Positions 17,027 to 25,712 of a stretch of DNA of 64,000 nucleotides are shown here, in pieces. The notes beneath the pieces are model-generated. The model was not told where the DNA came from. It searched no databases and saw only the letters and a list, made by a program, of their open reading frames with translations. The DNA is from G963665975 sp963665975 (lineage in GTDB: Bacteria > Bacteroidota > Rhodothermia > Rhodothermales > Bin80), in assembly GCA_963665975.1 (NCBI GenBank), contig OY762508.1:1550001-1614000 (forward strand), written 5' to 3'. Numbering within the stretch: position 1 is the stretch's first letter; each line of letters starts with the position of its first letter. The translations under genes and the position numbers were made by a program.

Positions 17027-17965
17027 ATGAGTAACCGGAACTACATCAACACTGTCACTCTCGGTGATTGCCGACTGCATCTTCCGCATCTGGACGACAA
17101 CTCGATTGAGCTGTTTCTCTCTGATATTCCCTACGGTATCAACCTGAACGAATGGGATGTTCTACATAATAACACGAACTCCGCCTTGCTGGGCCAGTCT
17201 CCAGCACAAGCCGGTAAAGCCGGATTTCAGAGGCGGGGAAAACCCATTAACGGATGGGCGCAGTCGGACAGGAATATCGGACAGGAATATCAGCAATGGT
17301 GTTTTTCATGGGCACAAATGGTGTACCCGAAGATGGTAACAGGTGCGTCCCTCTTTGTATTTGGAGCACGTCGAACGCTCCATAGAGCGGTGAATGCTTT
17401 CGAGGATGCCGGTTTTCTCCTCAAAGACATGCTGGTGTGGATGAAGAGCTCCGCGCATCACAGGGCACAGCGGGTAAGCGTCGTACTCAACAGGCGGGGA
17501 ATGTCCGAAGAGGCACGGCGCTGGGAAGGATGGCGCCTAGGCAACCTGGCTCCCATTTACGAACCTGTAGCGTGGTTCGTAAAGCCCTACAGGATCGGTG
17601 GCACCATAACCGACAACATTCTTGAACATGGTGTGGGCGGCATGAACGTCGGGGCATGCCGCATCAGGGGAATACGCCCCACAAATGTTCTGCAATTCGG
17701 TTTCGAGAAGGACGAAACCAAACTGCACGAGGCGCAGAAGCCTCTGCGCCTTTTCGAGTTACTCATTGACCTTACCACGCGCAAGGGCCAAACCGTGCTG
17801 GACCCCTTTATGGGCAGCGGCACGACCGCAGTCGCTGCGCAGAGAACAGGCCGCCACTTCATAGGATTCGACATCGTGCCCGAATTTCATCGTGTATCCC
17901 TAGCAAGATTGGAAGCCTCCAGGAAGTCTCCCCAGCAGGCTACAATGTCCTTCACCGGTGATTAG
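17027..17965 (+). CDS. DNA adenine methyltransferase, HindIII-type partner
   Basis: 312 aa. Beta-class order: motif IV comes first (LSDIPYGINLNEW, residues 32-44, with DIPY in place of the usual DPPY) and motif I is near the C-terminus (DPFMGSGTTAVAAQ, from residue 259), then FIGFDIVPEFHRVSLARL. The middle contains a target-recognition region (WMKSSAHHRAQRVSVVLNRR). It should transfer a methyl group from S-adenosylmethionine to adenine in the site cut by the upstream endonuclease. The four-base spacing to that gene supports co-expression. The DIPY variant is what I recall for this family, so it need not mean inactivity. Confidence 0.92.
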   Translation: MSNRNYINTVTLGDCRLHLPHLDDNSIELFLSDIPYGINLNEWDVLHNNTNSALLGQSPAQAGKAGFQRRGKPINGWAQSDRNIGQEYQQWCFSWAQMVYPKMVTGASLFVFGARRTLHRAVNAFEDAGFLLKDMLVWMKSSAHHRAQRVSVVLNRRGMSEEARRWEGWRLGNLAPIYEPVAWFVKPYRIGGTITDNILEHGVGGMNVGACRIRGIRPTNVLQFGFEKDETKLHEAQKPLRLFELLIDLTTRKGQTVLDPFMGSGTTAVAAQRTGRHFIGFDIVPEFHRVSLARLEASRKSPQQATMSFTGD

Positions 17966-18079
17966 CTGCAAATACCAAGTGGTGGGGCATCCGCCTTTCC
18001 TGAGATGGCCTGGAACAGCTGGCACTATAGCGGTGGAAAAGGTGGCGTCATACACGCTTCTGCGGTGTTCCAGGCACCG

Positions 18080-18315
18080 GATTTGTACCAGCCCCAGTTC
18101 GTAAACCAACTGTATTGACGTTGATCACTCCTGACATGGCCGAATGGGCTGACCAGATCAGGCTGGATGGCAACAACGCTACGCACGAAGGTCCTTATTC
18201 GGAGGAAGAAGCGCGCAGCATGCAGGCATCCACTAAACTACTGCTCATGTATCTGTTTATCCTCCCCGGTATGCTACAGAAAGCTCGCGGCGATTCTAAA
18301 ACGGCTCATCCCTAA
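18080..18315 (+). pseudogene. C-terminal fragment of a DUF4145-like protein
   Basis: About 70 residues remain: ITPDMAEWADQIRLDGNNAT, HEGPYSEEEARSMQ, then LLLMYLFILPGMLQKAR. The pattern WAxxIRLDGNxAxHE followed by a hydrophobic helix ending in FxLPxxL is what I associate with the C-terminal end of DUF4145-type defence-linked proteins. There is no start codon with a ribosome site, and no N-terminal part in any frame upstream. It is therefore a relic next to the HindIII-like system. Confidence 0.5.
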
Positions 18316-18486
18316 TTGCGCGCGGTTATCTCGGCCGCCGTACAGGTAGCCTTGCCGGTCATTCATTACCGTTTTCCGGGACCTAAGAGAAAACAGTTCT
18401 CTACGCAGCCCCAGGTCCCGCCCTATGTTCCCTGCCACGGCCCCGCAGAAGCCGCATCGTGGCCGTTCTGCAGGCCGCCTTAAGCC

Positions 18487-18978
18487 GTGTCACGATCGAA
18501 AGCCTATACGCTGCGCCTTAACACCTACGCGGCGTGGGCGCGAGACAGTGGCCGCCCCTGGAATCACGCGCTCACGCTCCTGGCCTTCCTCTCCGGACCG
18601 GCCAGCGCGCGTCCGTACGTTTGGCGACAACAACCGATTGCCGCGAAGCCAGCACCGCCGATTGTGCGCGCGACCCCGCTATTGTCCAGGCCATGCAGGG
18701 CCTGCGGCGGAAGCGTCCCCAAAAGCCCTCGCAGGTCCCTGGGCTCACCTGCGAGGTGGTCACCAAGATAGTAGTCACTGCCTGCGCTCCGCGGAGAGGG
18801 CGTGGCCGTGGGCGCTGCATGGAGTCCGCGGCGGCCGCAGTCCTGCGCGGACATGTGGCTACCTCACGCCCGCCTGCAGCGCATCAAGCCCACCGGCGCG
18901 CGGCCCAAGAACAGGATCCTTCCCATGTCCGCGCGCAACCAGCCAGCCGGCCTGGGCGCCGTCGCGAAGTATCTAACG
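18487..18978 (+). pseudogene. Tyrosine recombinase N-terminal remnant, frameshifted
   Basis: Two frames together give an integrase N-terminal part: SRSKAYTLRLNTYAAWARDS at 18487-18550, LLAFLSGPAS next, then in another frame AIVQAMQGLRRKRPQKPSQV and VVTKIVVTACAPRRGRGRG. This is the SAM-like arm of phage-type integrases, related in style to the relic at 2201-3175. The catalytic domain with Arg/His/Tyr is absent. Confidence 0.6.
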
Positions 18979-19759
18979 TAGACACCGGCCCGATTGAGGA
19001 CGAGATGGACCCAGAAGTGTACTGCCCGGGTGGTGGCACTACCCGTGGTCTGTGGACGGCTGCTACGGGCTCTGTGCGCGCCCTACTATGCGTGAAAAAA
19101 ACACCTACTCCGCGCTAAAGCGCAGAGAATCGCCATAAAACCGCTCTCAAGGACACGTTTGACACAGCCAGCGGGGTCCAGAATCGCCGCAAATGACGTC
19201 TAATCGGGTATTTACCAGACTTACGGCGATTCTCGCTATCTGGCCGGGGTACTGGCGCGGATACGCCGCCCTATGGGTCCGCGAGCAACGCTCGATACGG
19301 TTTGGCAGCCCTAGACGTCTCGGGGGTAACCTCAGTCTAGAGATTGGCGAAATCGTGTCCAGCAATTAGGATGCGTTTCACTGAACGGGATCAACTGGCC
19401 AGAATTTGGTGTTGCACGTTGCGAAATATGCAAAGGTAATTCCCCAGCGATTCCTCAAAAGCGTTGAAATCAAAAGCGCCAACTCGTCACCACTACATTC
19501 CGCAGTTCATTTTGAGGAATTTCCGTAACGAGTGCGGCTGCCTTTGGGTATACGATCGTGTGCGTGACCGCGTCTATACTCAACTTGCAAGTCCACGGCC
19601 GAGCCGGTCTTGGGCGTCTTCGAATAAGCGCTAGGCATTCGACAGTTGCTTATGTGTGAATTGGAGACTGTAGAGGGCGCATGGACATCGGAATGCACCG
19701 AGCTTTGAGTGCCTTACATCAGAATCCTCCAACTCGGAGCCCGTCAGATGCGAAACCAG
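18979..19759. other. 780 bp without a supportable gene; short AGAATCGCC repeats
   Basis: No coherent coding frame is seen. Three copies of a 13-bp motif AGAATCGCCRYAA are present: direct at 19126-19138 and 19180-19192, inverted at 19221-19233. The last two form a hairpin-capable inverted repeat with a 28-base loop. This could be an end of a lost element or a recombination or transfer site, as it lies downstream of the relaxase gene. Confidence 0.4.
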
Positions 19760-21346
19760 TCACCGTTCCATTCCCCGCCCAACACCGCTTTTTTGCAGCA
19801 CGGCCCGAAGCACCGGATGCCCGGACCCGAGCGCCTGCCCCAATTGGATAACCTGCTCCGATGTCAACTCCTCCAGGCGTTGCCGTATCCGCATGAGCAG
19901 CGTGCTGCTGCCAGGACCTTGCCCCATCTCCCGTTGTAGCGCATCCGCCACTCCCGTCGCGTGTGCAAGCTCCGCTTCCATGCGCGTGTGCGCCGAAGCG
20001 GGAAGCCGATCACACAATACCTCCTGGTAGCGCCGGCCAATGGTACTGGCAGAGCGCGCCGCATCGTACGACGCCGTCTTGTCCCACGCAGTAGCCAGCC
20101 CCATCCAGATGCGTTGCCGCTCCGCCAACACCGCTCCAAACGCCTCCGGACGGTGATGCATCTCCTGCACAGCGTTTCCTAATCCCACCGTCCTCACTCT
20201 GGCCTCAAAGGCCTGGCGCGCCGCCACAGGATCCCTGTACGCCTTGCACAACTCCCCGTCAAACGTCTCGGACAAACCTTGTATGCGCAGGTCCTGGTCC
20301 CTGGCGCCCTGTAACCGGTGACGGAGCGCATGGCTCGACTGGCGGGCCTTCGATAGCGCCCTCTCCTGCTCCTGTACCGCTTCGCAGATCCGCACCTCCA
20401 CATACAAACCACGCAAAGGGCCGTCGTCCGCAAACAACTGCATCGCCATGCGTAGCGCGACCTCCTGGATCCACTCCATTCCCCGACGCTGCATGGCGTC
20501 CGACGCATCGCGGTGATTAGAGCCTGTACGCACGATGGACCGGCCCGCCCTGGAGCGCCGCGCATGACTGCGACCGGCCACAGGCTCCCGGTCACCTGCC
20601 AAAAATGACGGCAACGTCTGACCATACCGGCGCTCCAGCTGATAGCGGCTCAGCGCCTTCGATACGCGCGAGGCCGCCACGTACCGGTAACCGTCCGTGA
20701 GCACCATGCCGCGAGGACGAGCCTCCATGCGCAACCCGACTTCCCTCAGCCGCCTCGTCAGCTGCCGCCAACTGTTGGCGTCTGTCACGTTGGACTCGCC
20801 TGCCACCTCCCGCACCAACAACACAAAGGGCACCTCTCCCGTGCGATACGCCTCTCGCACCTCACCTCTGCGCAGCGTCTGCGAACGATCCGCACGCTCC
20901 GGCACGCGGCGATACCCATACCGCTCCTCCAGCCGGCGTAACGTATGCTCGAGCTTCCGGTAATCATGACTCCTGCTCCACGCCCTCCCCGTCTCCGGAT
21001 GCACCCGGTTTACCATCATGTGCACGTGCGGATGCCGAGTGTCGTTGTGCGCCACCAGCAGCACCTGATGCCCCTCCAGTCCCAGGTCCTGTAACACCGC
21101 ATCGCAGGCCTCTTCCATCTGCGCACGCACAGGATGATCCTCCGTGGCAAACGACAGGCTGACATGATACACCGGCTTTGTGCATCGACTCGACAGCCCT
21201 GCCGTCGCGCGCATTTCGCGTACCACCTCCTGCGCATCGCGACTTGCCAGGCGGCGCGTACTGGTCCACGCCACACGATCCTGGTCTTTCGTCAGATAGG
21301 TCCCCAGTCCGGAAAAACTCGCACCACACGTCACCTTTCCGATCAC
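19760..21346 (-). CDS. Relaxase / mobilization nuclease (MobA/VirD2 type)
   Basis: 528 aa from GTG at 21346, chosen because GGGGAGGGA precedes it; the frame continues upstream but there only overlaps the mobC gene. The N-terminal relaxase domain has Tyr near residues 17 and 60 and the metal-binding histidine motif HNDTRHPHVHMMVN (His100, His105, His107, His109), followed by YRKLEHTLRRLEERYGY. The C-terminal half is charged and helical without a clear helicase or primase. The protein should nick oriT and lead conjugal transfer with MobC; no coupling protein or type IV secretion genes are in the window, so the unit would be mobilizable rather than self-transmissible. Confidence 0.9.
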   Translation of the reverse strand: MIGKVTCGASFSGLGTYLTKDQDRVAWTSTRRLASRDAQEVVREMRATAGLSSRCTKPVYHVSLSFATEDHPVRAQMEEACDAVLQDLGLEGHQVLLVAHNDTRHPHVHMMVNRVHPETGRAWSRSHDYRKLEHTLRRLEERYGYRRVPERADRSQTLRRGEVREAYRTGEVPFVLLVREVAGESNVTDANSWRQLTRRLREVGLRMEARPRGMVLTDGYRYVAASRVSKALSRYQLERRYGQTLPSFLAGDREPVAGRSHARRSRAGRSIVRTGSNHRDASDAMQRRGMEWIQEVALRMAMQLFADDGPLRGLYVEVRICEAVQEQERALSKARQSSHALRHRLQGARDQDLRIQGLSETFDGELCKAYRDPVAARQAFEARVRTVGLGNAVQEMHHRPEAFGAVLAERQRIWMGLATAWDKTASYDAARSASTIGRRYQEVLCDRLPASAHTRMEAELAHATGVADALQREMGQGPGSSTLLMRIRQRLEELTSEQVIQLGQALGSGHPVLRAVLQKSGVGRGMER

Positions 21347-21357
21347 ACTTCCCTCCC

Positions 21358-21762
21358 CTATAACAGCCTGCGCATCGCGAGCAACTCTTCTACCGCCTCG
21401 CGCAACAGGCGCTCTTCCGGCACACGGCGCGTACGATTGGCTACGCGCGCCAGTTGGTTCATGTTGACGCCAATACGGGACAACTCGCGGTACACGCCGG
21501 CGTTGACGCGCGCGCCAAGCCGGGCGCCCAGGGCAGCCTCCCGCGCGTAGACGCTCACACTGAGGCCGGTCACTTGCGCCTTCTCCGTGATCACCCGCCA
21601 TTCCTCCTGGTGCGCACTCACCGTGATGGTGCGCGTGCGGCGTTTCTCCGGAGGAAGGGTTGGCCGGCCCCCGCGCCTTTTATCGCCCCCATCCCGGGGC
21701 GAACAGGAACTCGTTGGGCCGACAGGCGCAACTGTGGATGAGTTTTCACCCCGTGAAAACAT
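21358..21762 (-). CDS. mobC: MobC-like relaxosome accessory protein
   Basis: 134 aa from ATG 21762, preceded by GGGAGAGGGAG. A proline/charge-rich N-terminus leads to a ribbon-helix-helix-type DNA-binding part (RTITVSAHQEEWRVITEKAQ, LSVSVYAREAAL) and the MobC signature SRIGVNMNQLARVANR, ending with a helical tail. MobC helps the relaxase melt oriT. It lies 11 bp upstream of the relaxase GTG, a typical mobCA operon. Confidence 0.88.
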   Translation of the reverse strand: MFSRGENSSTVAPVGPTSSCSPRDGGDKRRGGRPTLPPEKRRTRTITVSAHQEEWRVITEKAQVTGLSVSVYAREAALGARLGARVNAGVYRELSRIGVNMNQLARVANRTRRVPEERLLREAVEELLAMRRLL

Positions 21763-22057
21763 TGCTTGCTCCCTCTCCCAGATGACTGCTCCCATCAAGG
21801 ACGCCACCACAGAACCCGGAAAGCGCTGCTGCTCGCTACAATCCGGCTACGATACGTCGCGTTGCGGGGAGCACCCGTCCATCCAGACTGCAGGGCTGGC
21901 AACGCACCGCGCCGCCCTCCGGCTCCTTCTGGTCATCTCGGTGCCTTCCGGTCCGTCCTAGAATCCACCTTAACAACCTGTCCACAAACACTGGGACCAC
22001 CTAAACGCATCCACAAGCAACATGCCGCTTTTCCGCGGCGCACTTAATCGCCCGGGG
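21763..22057. other. Intergenic region, likely oriT and mob promoter
   Basis: 295 bp without a gene between mobC and the DUF4365-TPR gene. In MobC/MobA-type systems oriT is commonly upstream of mobC, so it probably lies here. I could not identify a nic sequence by eye. Short G/C-rich palindromic strings (CCGCTTTTCCGCGG near 22024) are present. Confidence 0.35.
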
Positions 22058-23998
22058 TCAACCCATCAGATGTGGCAAATCCTTCCTGAGTTTTGATGAC
22101 AGCGAATGTGTCGGAAACCGTCGTATCGCTTCCCTCCAAGTCGACACGGCACCTGTGTTGTTTCCAGAATTCCAGTATACACCGCCGAGGTTGAACAAGG
22201 CGAGAGCGTACGCTTCATCCAGCGCCAAAGCCCGCTTGTAGGCGTCAATGCATCCATGAACGTCACCGATTCCCTGACGGGCGACAGCTAGCTGGAACCA
22301 GCTCATGGCGTCCGGTTTATGTTCCGTCGCTTGCGGCAGCAATACGTCGACCGCTTCCTCGTACCTCCGCAAAAAATTCAATGCGGTCCCTAGGCAATAG
22401 CCGTATTCGTTCGGCGACAGCTCGAAAGCTCTGCGATAGCCCGTCTCGGCCTCAATCCAATCTTCCGCTGCCTGGGCCCAGTGCCCAACCCTATCCCACA
22501 GAAATGCCGCGGCTGGGTCTCCATCAGCAATTGTCGTCTCGACCGTTCGTTTGAACCGATCGTAGTCCCATCCGGTGTATTCACCGTTATCGTGAAGATA
22601 GTAGACACAAAGGAGCCTCTCCTTCTGGGCTGGAAGATTGTACGCGAACTCATCTAGGTACATGCTCCAGAAGGAGAGCGAAAACTGCGCCGCCTCGACA
22701 GATGATCTCCCGTGCCTCACCGCGAGACTTGCGCACCACGGCCATACCCATGCCAGCTTAGGCGCAGAGTGGAGCAGTGTGTGAACCTCCCGAACCGCCT
22801 CCTCAATCCTTCGTTGTTTGAACAAGATCTCGGCGCGCCAGCCCTGCACCGGCGACGGAGTTCCCGCAGAGCTCTTGGGCCATACAATTGCGTCCAGATG
22901 CTCCAAGGCGCGATCGAGATCGCCATCTCTGTGTCGGTAGTGCCAAAGGCCTAGCGCAAAATGTGCTTCTGCGAGGTTTGGGTCTAGCTCGAGCGCCCGC
23001 TGGTAAAGGGACCGGGCCGCATCAGGGTGATTCAACTTCGCTACAGTGGTCCCCAGATTCTTGCAGCACCGGGCGGCAACACTTGAGGATTCAACTAGAA
23101 GACACAGGGCAGAATTGTAGGTGTCCCTTGCCTTCTTGTACTCCTTGAGCGCAAGCCAGCCGTTTCCAATGGCGTAGAGAATCGCGCCTGGGGAACGTTG
23201 TCCGCCATGGATGGCCTTACGTAAGGCGTCGATTCCTTTACGGATGCGAGTACTGTCAAACTCCGTCCCGTTGATTCCGAGGTTAATTTCTGCCATGTAC
23301 GCCAGTAGGAACGTCTCATCCGAAGGATCCAGGACCGCGCTAAACTTGTCGAAGGATAGGCTGATGGCCCTGTCGTCGCCGCCCTCGTATAGCTCGACCA
23401 ACACCCTGTTTGCCTGCGTCGGATCAAGGGGGACCGGAATGTCGATTGCTCCTTCCTCTCGAACTATGCTTAAAGTTTCGGGGGGAAGGGTCGCCAAATT
23501 CAGACGACGATTTCTTGCCCCCTTTGCGGACGCAACCACGTATTCTTTTAAGGCTTTCTGAAACCCGCAATCAAAAGTTTCCTTGAATCGCACCGTGACG
23601 GTTTGTTGATCGTGCCAGTCGGCGCCACAGTGCTCGTGTTTGCTTACAACCTCATCAACCCTCCGCACCAACAACCGCTCCGTCGGGATATGGTAACAGA
23701 CGTATATGGAGCCCGGCTGCATGCAAAGATAGTTAACATTGGTTCTGGCGACGGACACTCCAACGGAGCCGTCCGAACGTGCCTCACAGTTAGTTCCCTT
23801 GACTTGCACATGTACTCTGATATTTGTCATTTCTCCAGCGGCCATTGCTTCTATCACAAAGTCAGTGCCGTAGTCGCACACGTCGGATTGAATGGCGAAC
23901 TCTTCACACTCGGATATCGCCGCGCGGAAAACGGTCTTGGATTTATCCTCGATCCGATGGGTCGAGTCGCGCTTCGGAAGATCATCAAGATGGGACAT
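22058..23998 (-). CDS. DUF4365-type nuclease-like domain fused to TPR repeats
   Basis: 646 aa. Residues 15-160 resemble the DUF4365 PD-(D/E)XK-like domain: an early acidic helix (RAAISECEEFAIQS), VCDYGTDFVIEAM with Asp42/Asp46, and IRVHVQVKGTN with Gln65-Val-Lys67. From about residue 280 to the end the protein is made of helical repeats with clear TPR units (AARSLYQRALELDPNLAEAH, CIDAYKRALALDEAYALALF). DUF4365 domains occur in proteins linked to anti-phage defence. The TPR array may sense a partner. The gene is convergent with nothing and lies between the mob and par modules; it may be mobile-element cargo. Activity is inferred. Confidence 0.75.
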   Translation of the reverse strand: MSHLDDLPKRDSTHRIEDKSKTVFRAAISECEEFAIQSDVCDYGTDFVIEAMAAGEMTNIRVHVQVKGTNCEARSDGSVGVSVARTNVNYLCMQPGSIYVCYHIPTERLLVRRVDEVVSKHEHCGADWHDQQTVTVRFKETFDCGFQKALKEYVVASAKGARNRRLNLATLPPETLSIVREEGAIDIPVPLDPTQANRVLVELYEGGDDRAISLSFDKFSAVLDPSDETFLLAYMAEINLGINGTEFDSTRIRKGIDALRKAIHGGQRSPGAILYAIGNGWLALKEYKKARDTYNSALCLLVESSSVAARCCKNLGTTVAKLNHPDAARSLYQRALELDPNLAEAHFALGLWHYRHRDGDLDRALEHLDAIVWPKSSAGTPSPVQGWRAEILFKQRRIEEAVREVHTLLHSAPKLAWVWPWCASLAVRHGRSSVEAAQFSLSFWSMYLDEFAYNLPAQKERLLCVYYLHDNGEYTGWDYDRFKRTVETTIADGDPAAAFLWDRVGHWAQAAEDWIEAETGYRRAFELSPNEYGYCLGTALNFLRRYEEAVDVLLPQATEHKPDAMSWFQLAVARQGIGDVHGCIDAYKRALALDEAYALALFNLGGVYWNSGNNTGAVSTWREAIRRFPTHSLSSKLRKDLPHLMG

Positions 23999-24373
23999 GT
24001 GGTCGCATTTCGGTCAGAGGGTTGAGCCAGCTTGGACGACGGCCCGGACATCGCCATGCTGGACCGGCATTGCGGACACCATCGCCACCACAAGCGCGCC
24101 GAAGAGCAGGATGGGACAACGGCACGGTGCAGGTACGTCCGGAGCTAGGAGAAGTTTAGGTGCCGTCACTGCCATCTGCCCGCTCACGGGCCCAGCACCG
24201 GGAGTGCTCCACGGCGGCGCGCCGTCTCCCTGTTGTAGCAGTCCTTACAGCGGGAGCTTTGCCACCAGTTCCGTGCTTGCTGGGGTCGCAGCGCCCGTGG
24301 TGCTAGACTGTTTCTGTGCTAACCTAGAACGGAGGCCGTCAGCTCCTAGGGAGGTGTCTAGCAATCAAATACC
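23999..24373. other. Intergenic region upstream of parA
   Basis: About 375 bp between divergent genes with no supportable coding frame. The 3' part leads into the parA promoter and repeat cluster described next. Confidence 0.4.
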
Positions 24374-24427
24374 TTGCACTTCACATGCGGTGTGTTATAT
24401 TGTGCGCATCTGCACAAATGCATAGCT
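24374..24427 (+). promoter_or_regulatory. parA promoter overlapping TGTGC/TGCACA repeats
   Basis: A sigma70-like promoter is visible: TTGCAC (24374-24379), 16-bp spacer, TATATT (24396-24401). Directly at and downstream of the -10 lie TGTGCGCATCTGCACA (24401-24416) and CTGCACAAC, inverted TGTGC/GCACA units like those after the operon at 25308. This placement suggests autoregulation by the ribbon-helix-helix partner and a centromere-like site. Confidence 0.5.
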
Positions 24428-24434
24428 GCACAAC

Positions 24435-25091
24435 GTGGCTACGGTCATAGCCGTACTAAACAGCAAGGGTGGCTCGGGAAAGACCACCCTTGCCGTCAAC
24501 ATAGGCGGGTGTCTCTACAAACGGGGCCATAGCGTGCTGATCGTGGATTCCGACCCGCAGGGATCAGCGCGCGACTGGTACGAGGCGCAGCCGGAGAATG
24601 CTGAGCTGCCGGCCGTCGTGGGCGTGGACCGCCCTATTTTGCACAAGAACATTCCGGCGATAGCGAGCTCCTATGAATACATCATCATCGACGGAGCCGC
24701 CAGACTGGAAGAGATCACGGCCTCTGCGATCCGCGCGGCCGATTTTGTGCTTGTTCCAGTACGTCACGCCGGCTTCGATCTGTGGGCCGTGGAATCCTTG
24801 GTGGAATCCATCACGGCCAGGCGTGCGCTGACGGGAGGGAAGCCGGGCGCTGCTTTTGTGGTAAGTTGCCAGACGCAGGGATCACGTCTCGCAAGGTCTG
24901 TCGATAGAGCACTGGCGGACTTTGATATACCGGTCATGGAAAGCCGTACCACGCACCGCGTGGCGTACGAGGAAGCCGGCGGCTTCGGGCTCACGGTACT
25001 GGACTTGAAGAGGCGACGCAAGGCCGCGGCCGAAATACACGCTATCACTCACGAACTCTTGGGGATGCTAAACCATGCCGACGAAGTTTGA
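24435..25091 (+). CDS. parA: ParA-family partition ATPase
   Basis: 218 aa starting with GTG at 24435. The deviant Walker A KGGSGKTT is at residues 11-18 and the Walker A' region is VLIVDSDPQGSARDW. The Walker B region is YIIIDGAARLEEI, with DGA instead of the common DTPP, and VLVPVRHAGFDLWAV follows. It is a short ParA without an N-terminal helix-turn-helix, as in type Ib plasmid systems where the small partner protein is the repressor. It should drive plasmid segregation along the nucleoid. The stop overlaps the start of the partner gene by 17 bp. Confidence 0.93.
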   Translation: MATVIAVLNSKGGSGKTTLAVNIGGCLYKRGHSVLIVDSDPQGSARDWYEAQPENAELPAVVGVDRPILHKNIPAIASSYEYIIIDGAARLEEITASAIRAADFVLVPVRHAGFDLWAVESLVESITARRALTGGKPGAAFVVSCQTQGSRLARSVDRALADFDIPVMESRTTHRVAYEEAGGFGLTVLDLKRRRKAAAEIHAITHELLGMLNHADEV

Positions 25092-25305
25092 TCCGGAGGC
25101 GGGCCAGTCACTGGGCCGCCGGGCCAAGCACCGAAACCCGGATACGAAGAAGGTGCTGGACATACTGCACCAAGAAGAGAAAAAGCGCCTGCACGTGCAC
25201 TTGCCGGCGACGCTGCACAAGACGCTGAAGCTGCGAGCTGTGGAGCAGGACAGCGACATGACTGCAGTTGTTGTTGAAGCACTGCAGGAATATCTTAAGG
25301 GGTAG
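25075..25305 (+). CDS. ParA partner, small ribbon-helix-helix DNA-binding protein
   Basis: 76 aa. A basic N-terminal tail (RRAKHRNPDTKKVLDIL) precedes a ribbon-helix-helix motif (KKRLHVHLPATLHKTLKLRA, then DMTAVVVEALQEYL). It starts inside the parA 3' end, giving coupled translation. Partner proteins of short ParAs bind centromere repeats and repress the operon, and the TGTGCA palindromes on both sides of the operon are the obvious targets. A degenerate copy of this gene lies at 29068-29172. Confidence 0.8.
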   Translation: MPTKFDPEAGQSLGRRAKHRNPDTKKVLDILHQEEKKRLHVHLPATLHKTLKLRAVEQDSDMTAVVVEALQEYLKG

Positions 25306-25307
25306 CG

Positions 25308-25335
25308 TGTGCAATTGCACAAGAACGCAGTTGCA
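25308..25335. promoter_or_regulatory. Candidate parS: TGTGCA palindrome cluster
   Basis: TGTGCAATTGCACA (25308-25321) is a perfect 14-bp palindrome just after the operon. A second half-site GCAGTTGCACA follows at 25327-25337. The same half-site occurs upstream of parA, and near-copies lie at 29190-29205. Confidence 0.55.
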
Positions 25336-25361
25336 CATTATTGAATTGGAGACAACACCTT

Positions 25362-25712
25362 ATGGCCAGAACAGATCCCGTTCCCGTTGTTAATTCCACC
25401 GGCACCGGACGTCGGGTGGCGTCGCAGCAATCTTTTTGTCGTTCCAGGAGGCTGATAGCATTCGGATGGTATGGGGGCAAATTCTCTCACCTTAATTTCA
25501 TTCTCCCTCACATTCCTCAAGACGGTCGCCATTTTTGCGACGTCTTTGGAGGATCCGCTGCTGTTCTCCTGAACGTGCCTCCCTTCCAAGTTGAAACGTA
25601 CAACGATATCGACGGGGAACTGACAAACTTCTTTCGTACCCTTCGGGATCAGGAAGAAGTGCTGGTCAAACTCATTGGCTTGACGCCTCCAAGGTCTCAG
25701 CACAGGGCTTGA
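25362..25712 (+). pseudogene. N-terminal third of a D12-class adenine methyltransferase
   Basis: From ATG 25362 the frame encodes the start of a Dam-like (D12 class) N6-adenine methyltransferase: FGWYGGKFSHLNFILPHIP is motif X, FCDVFGGSAAVLLN is motif I, and ETYNDIDGELTNFFRTLRD follows. Around 25676-25690 the sequence switches to an unrelated endonuclease fragment in another frame, so target recognition and DPPY are missing. No activity is expected. Confidence 0.8.

Noticed and set aside
21347..21601. N-terminal extension of the relaxase
   Set aside because: It only overlaps mobC in another frame. A GTG with a good ribosome site at 21346 gives the normal relaxase start.
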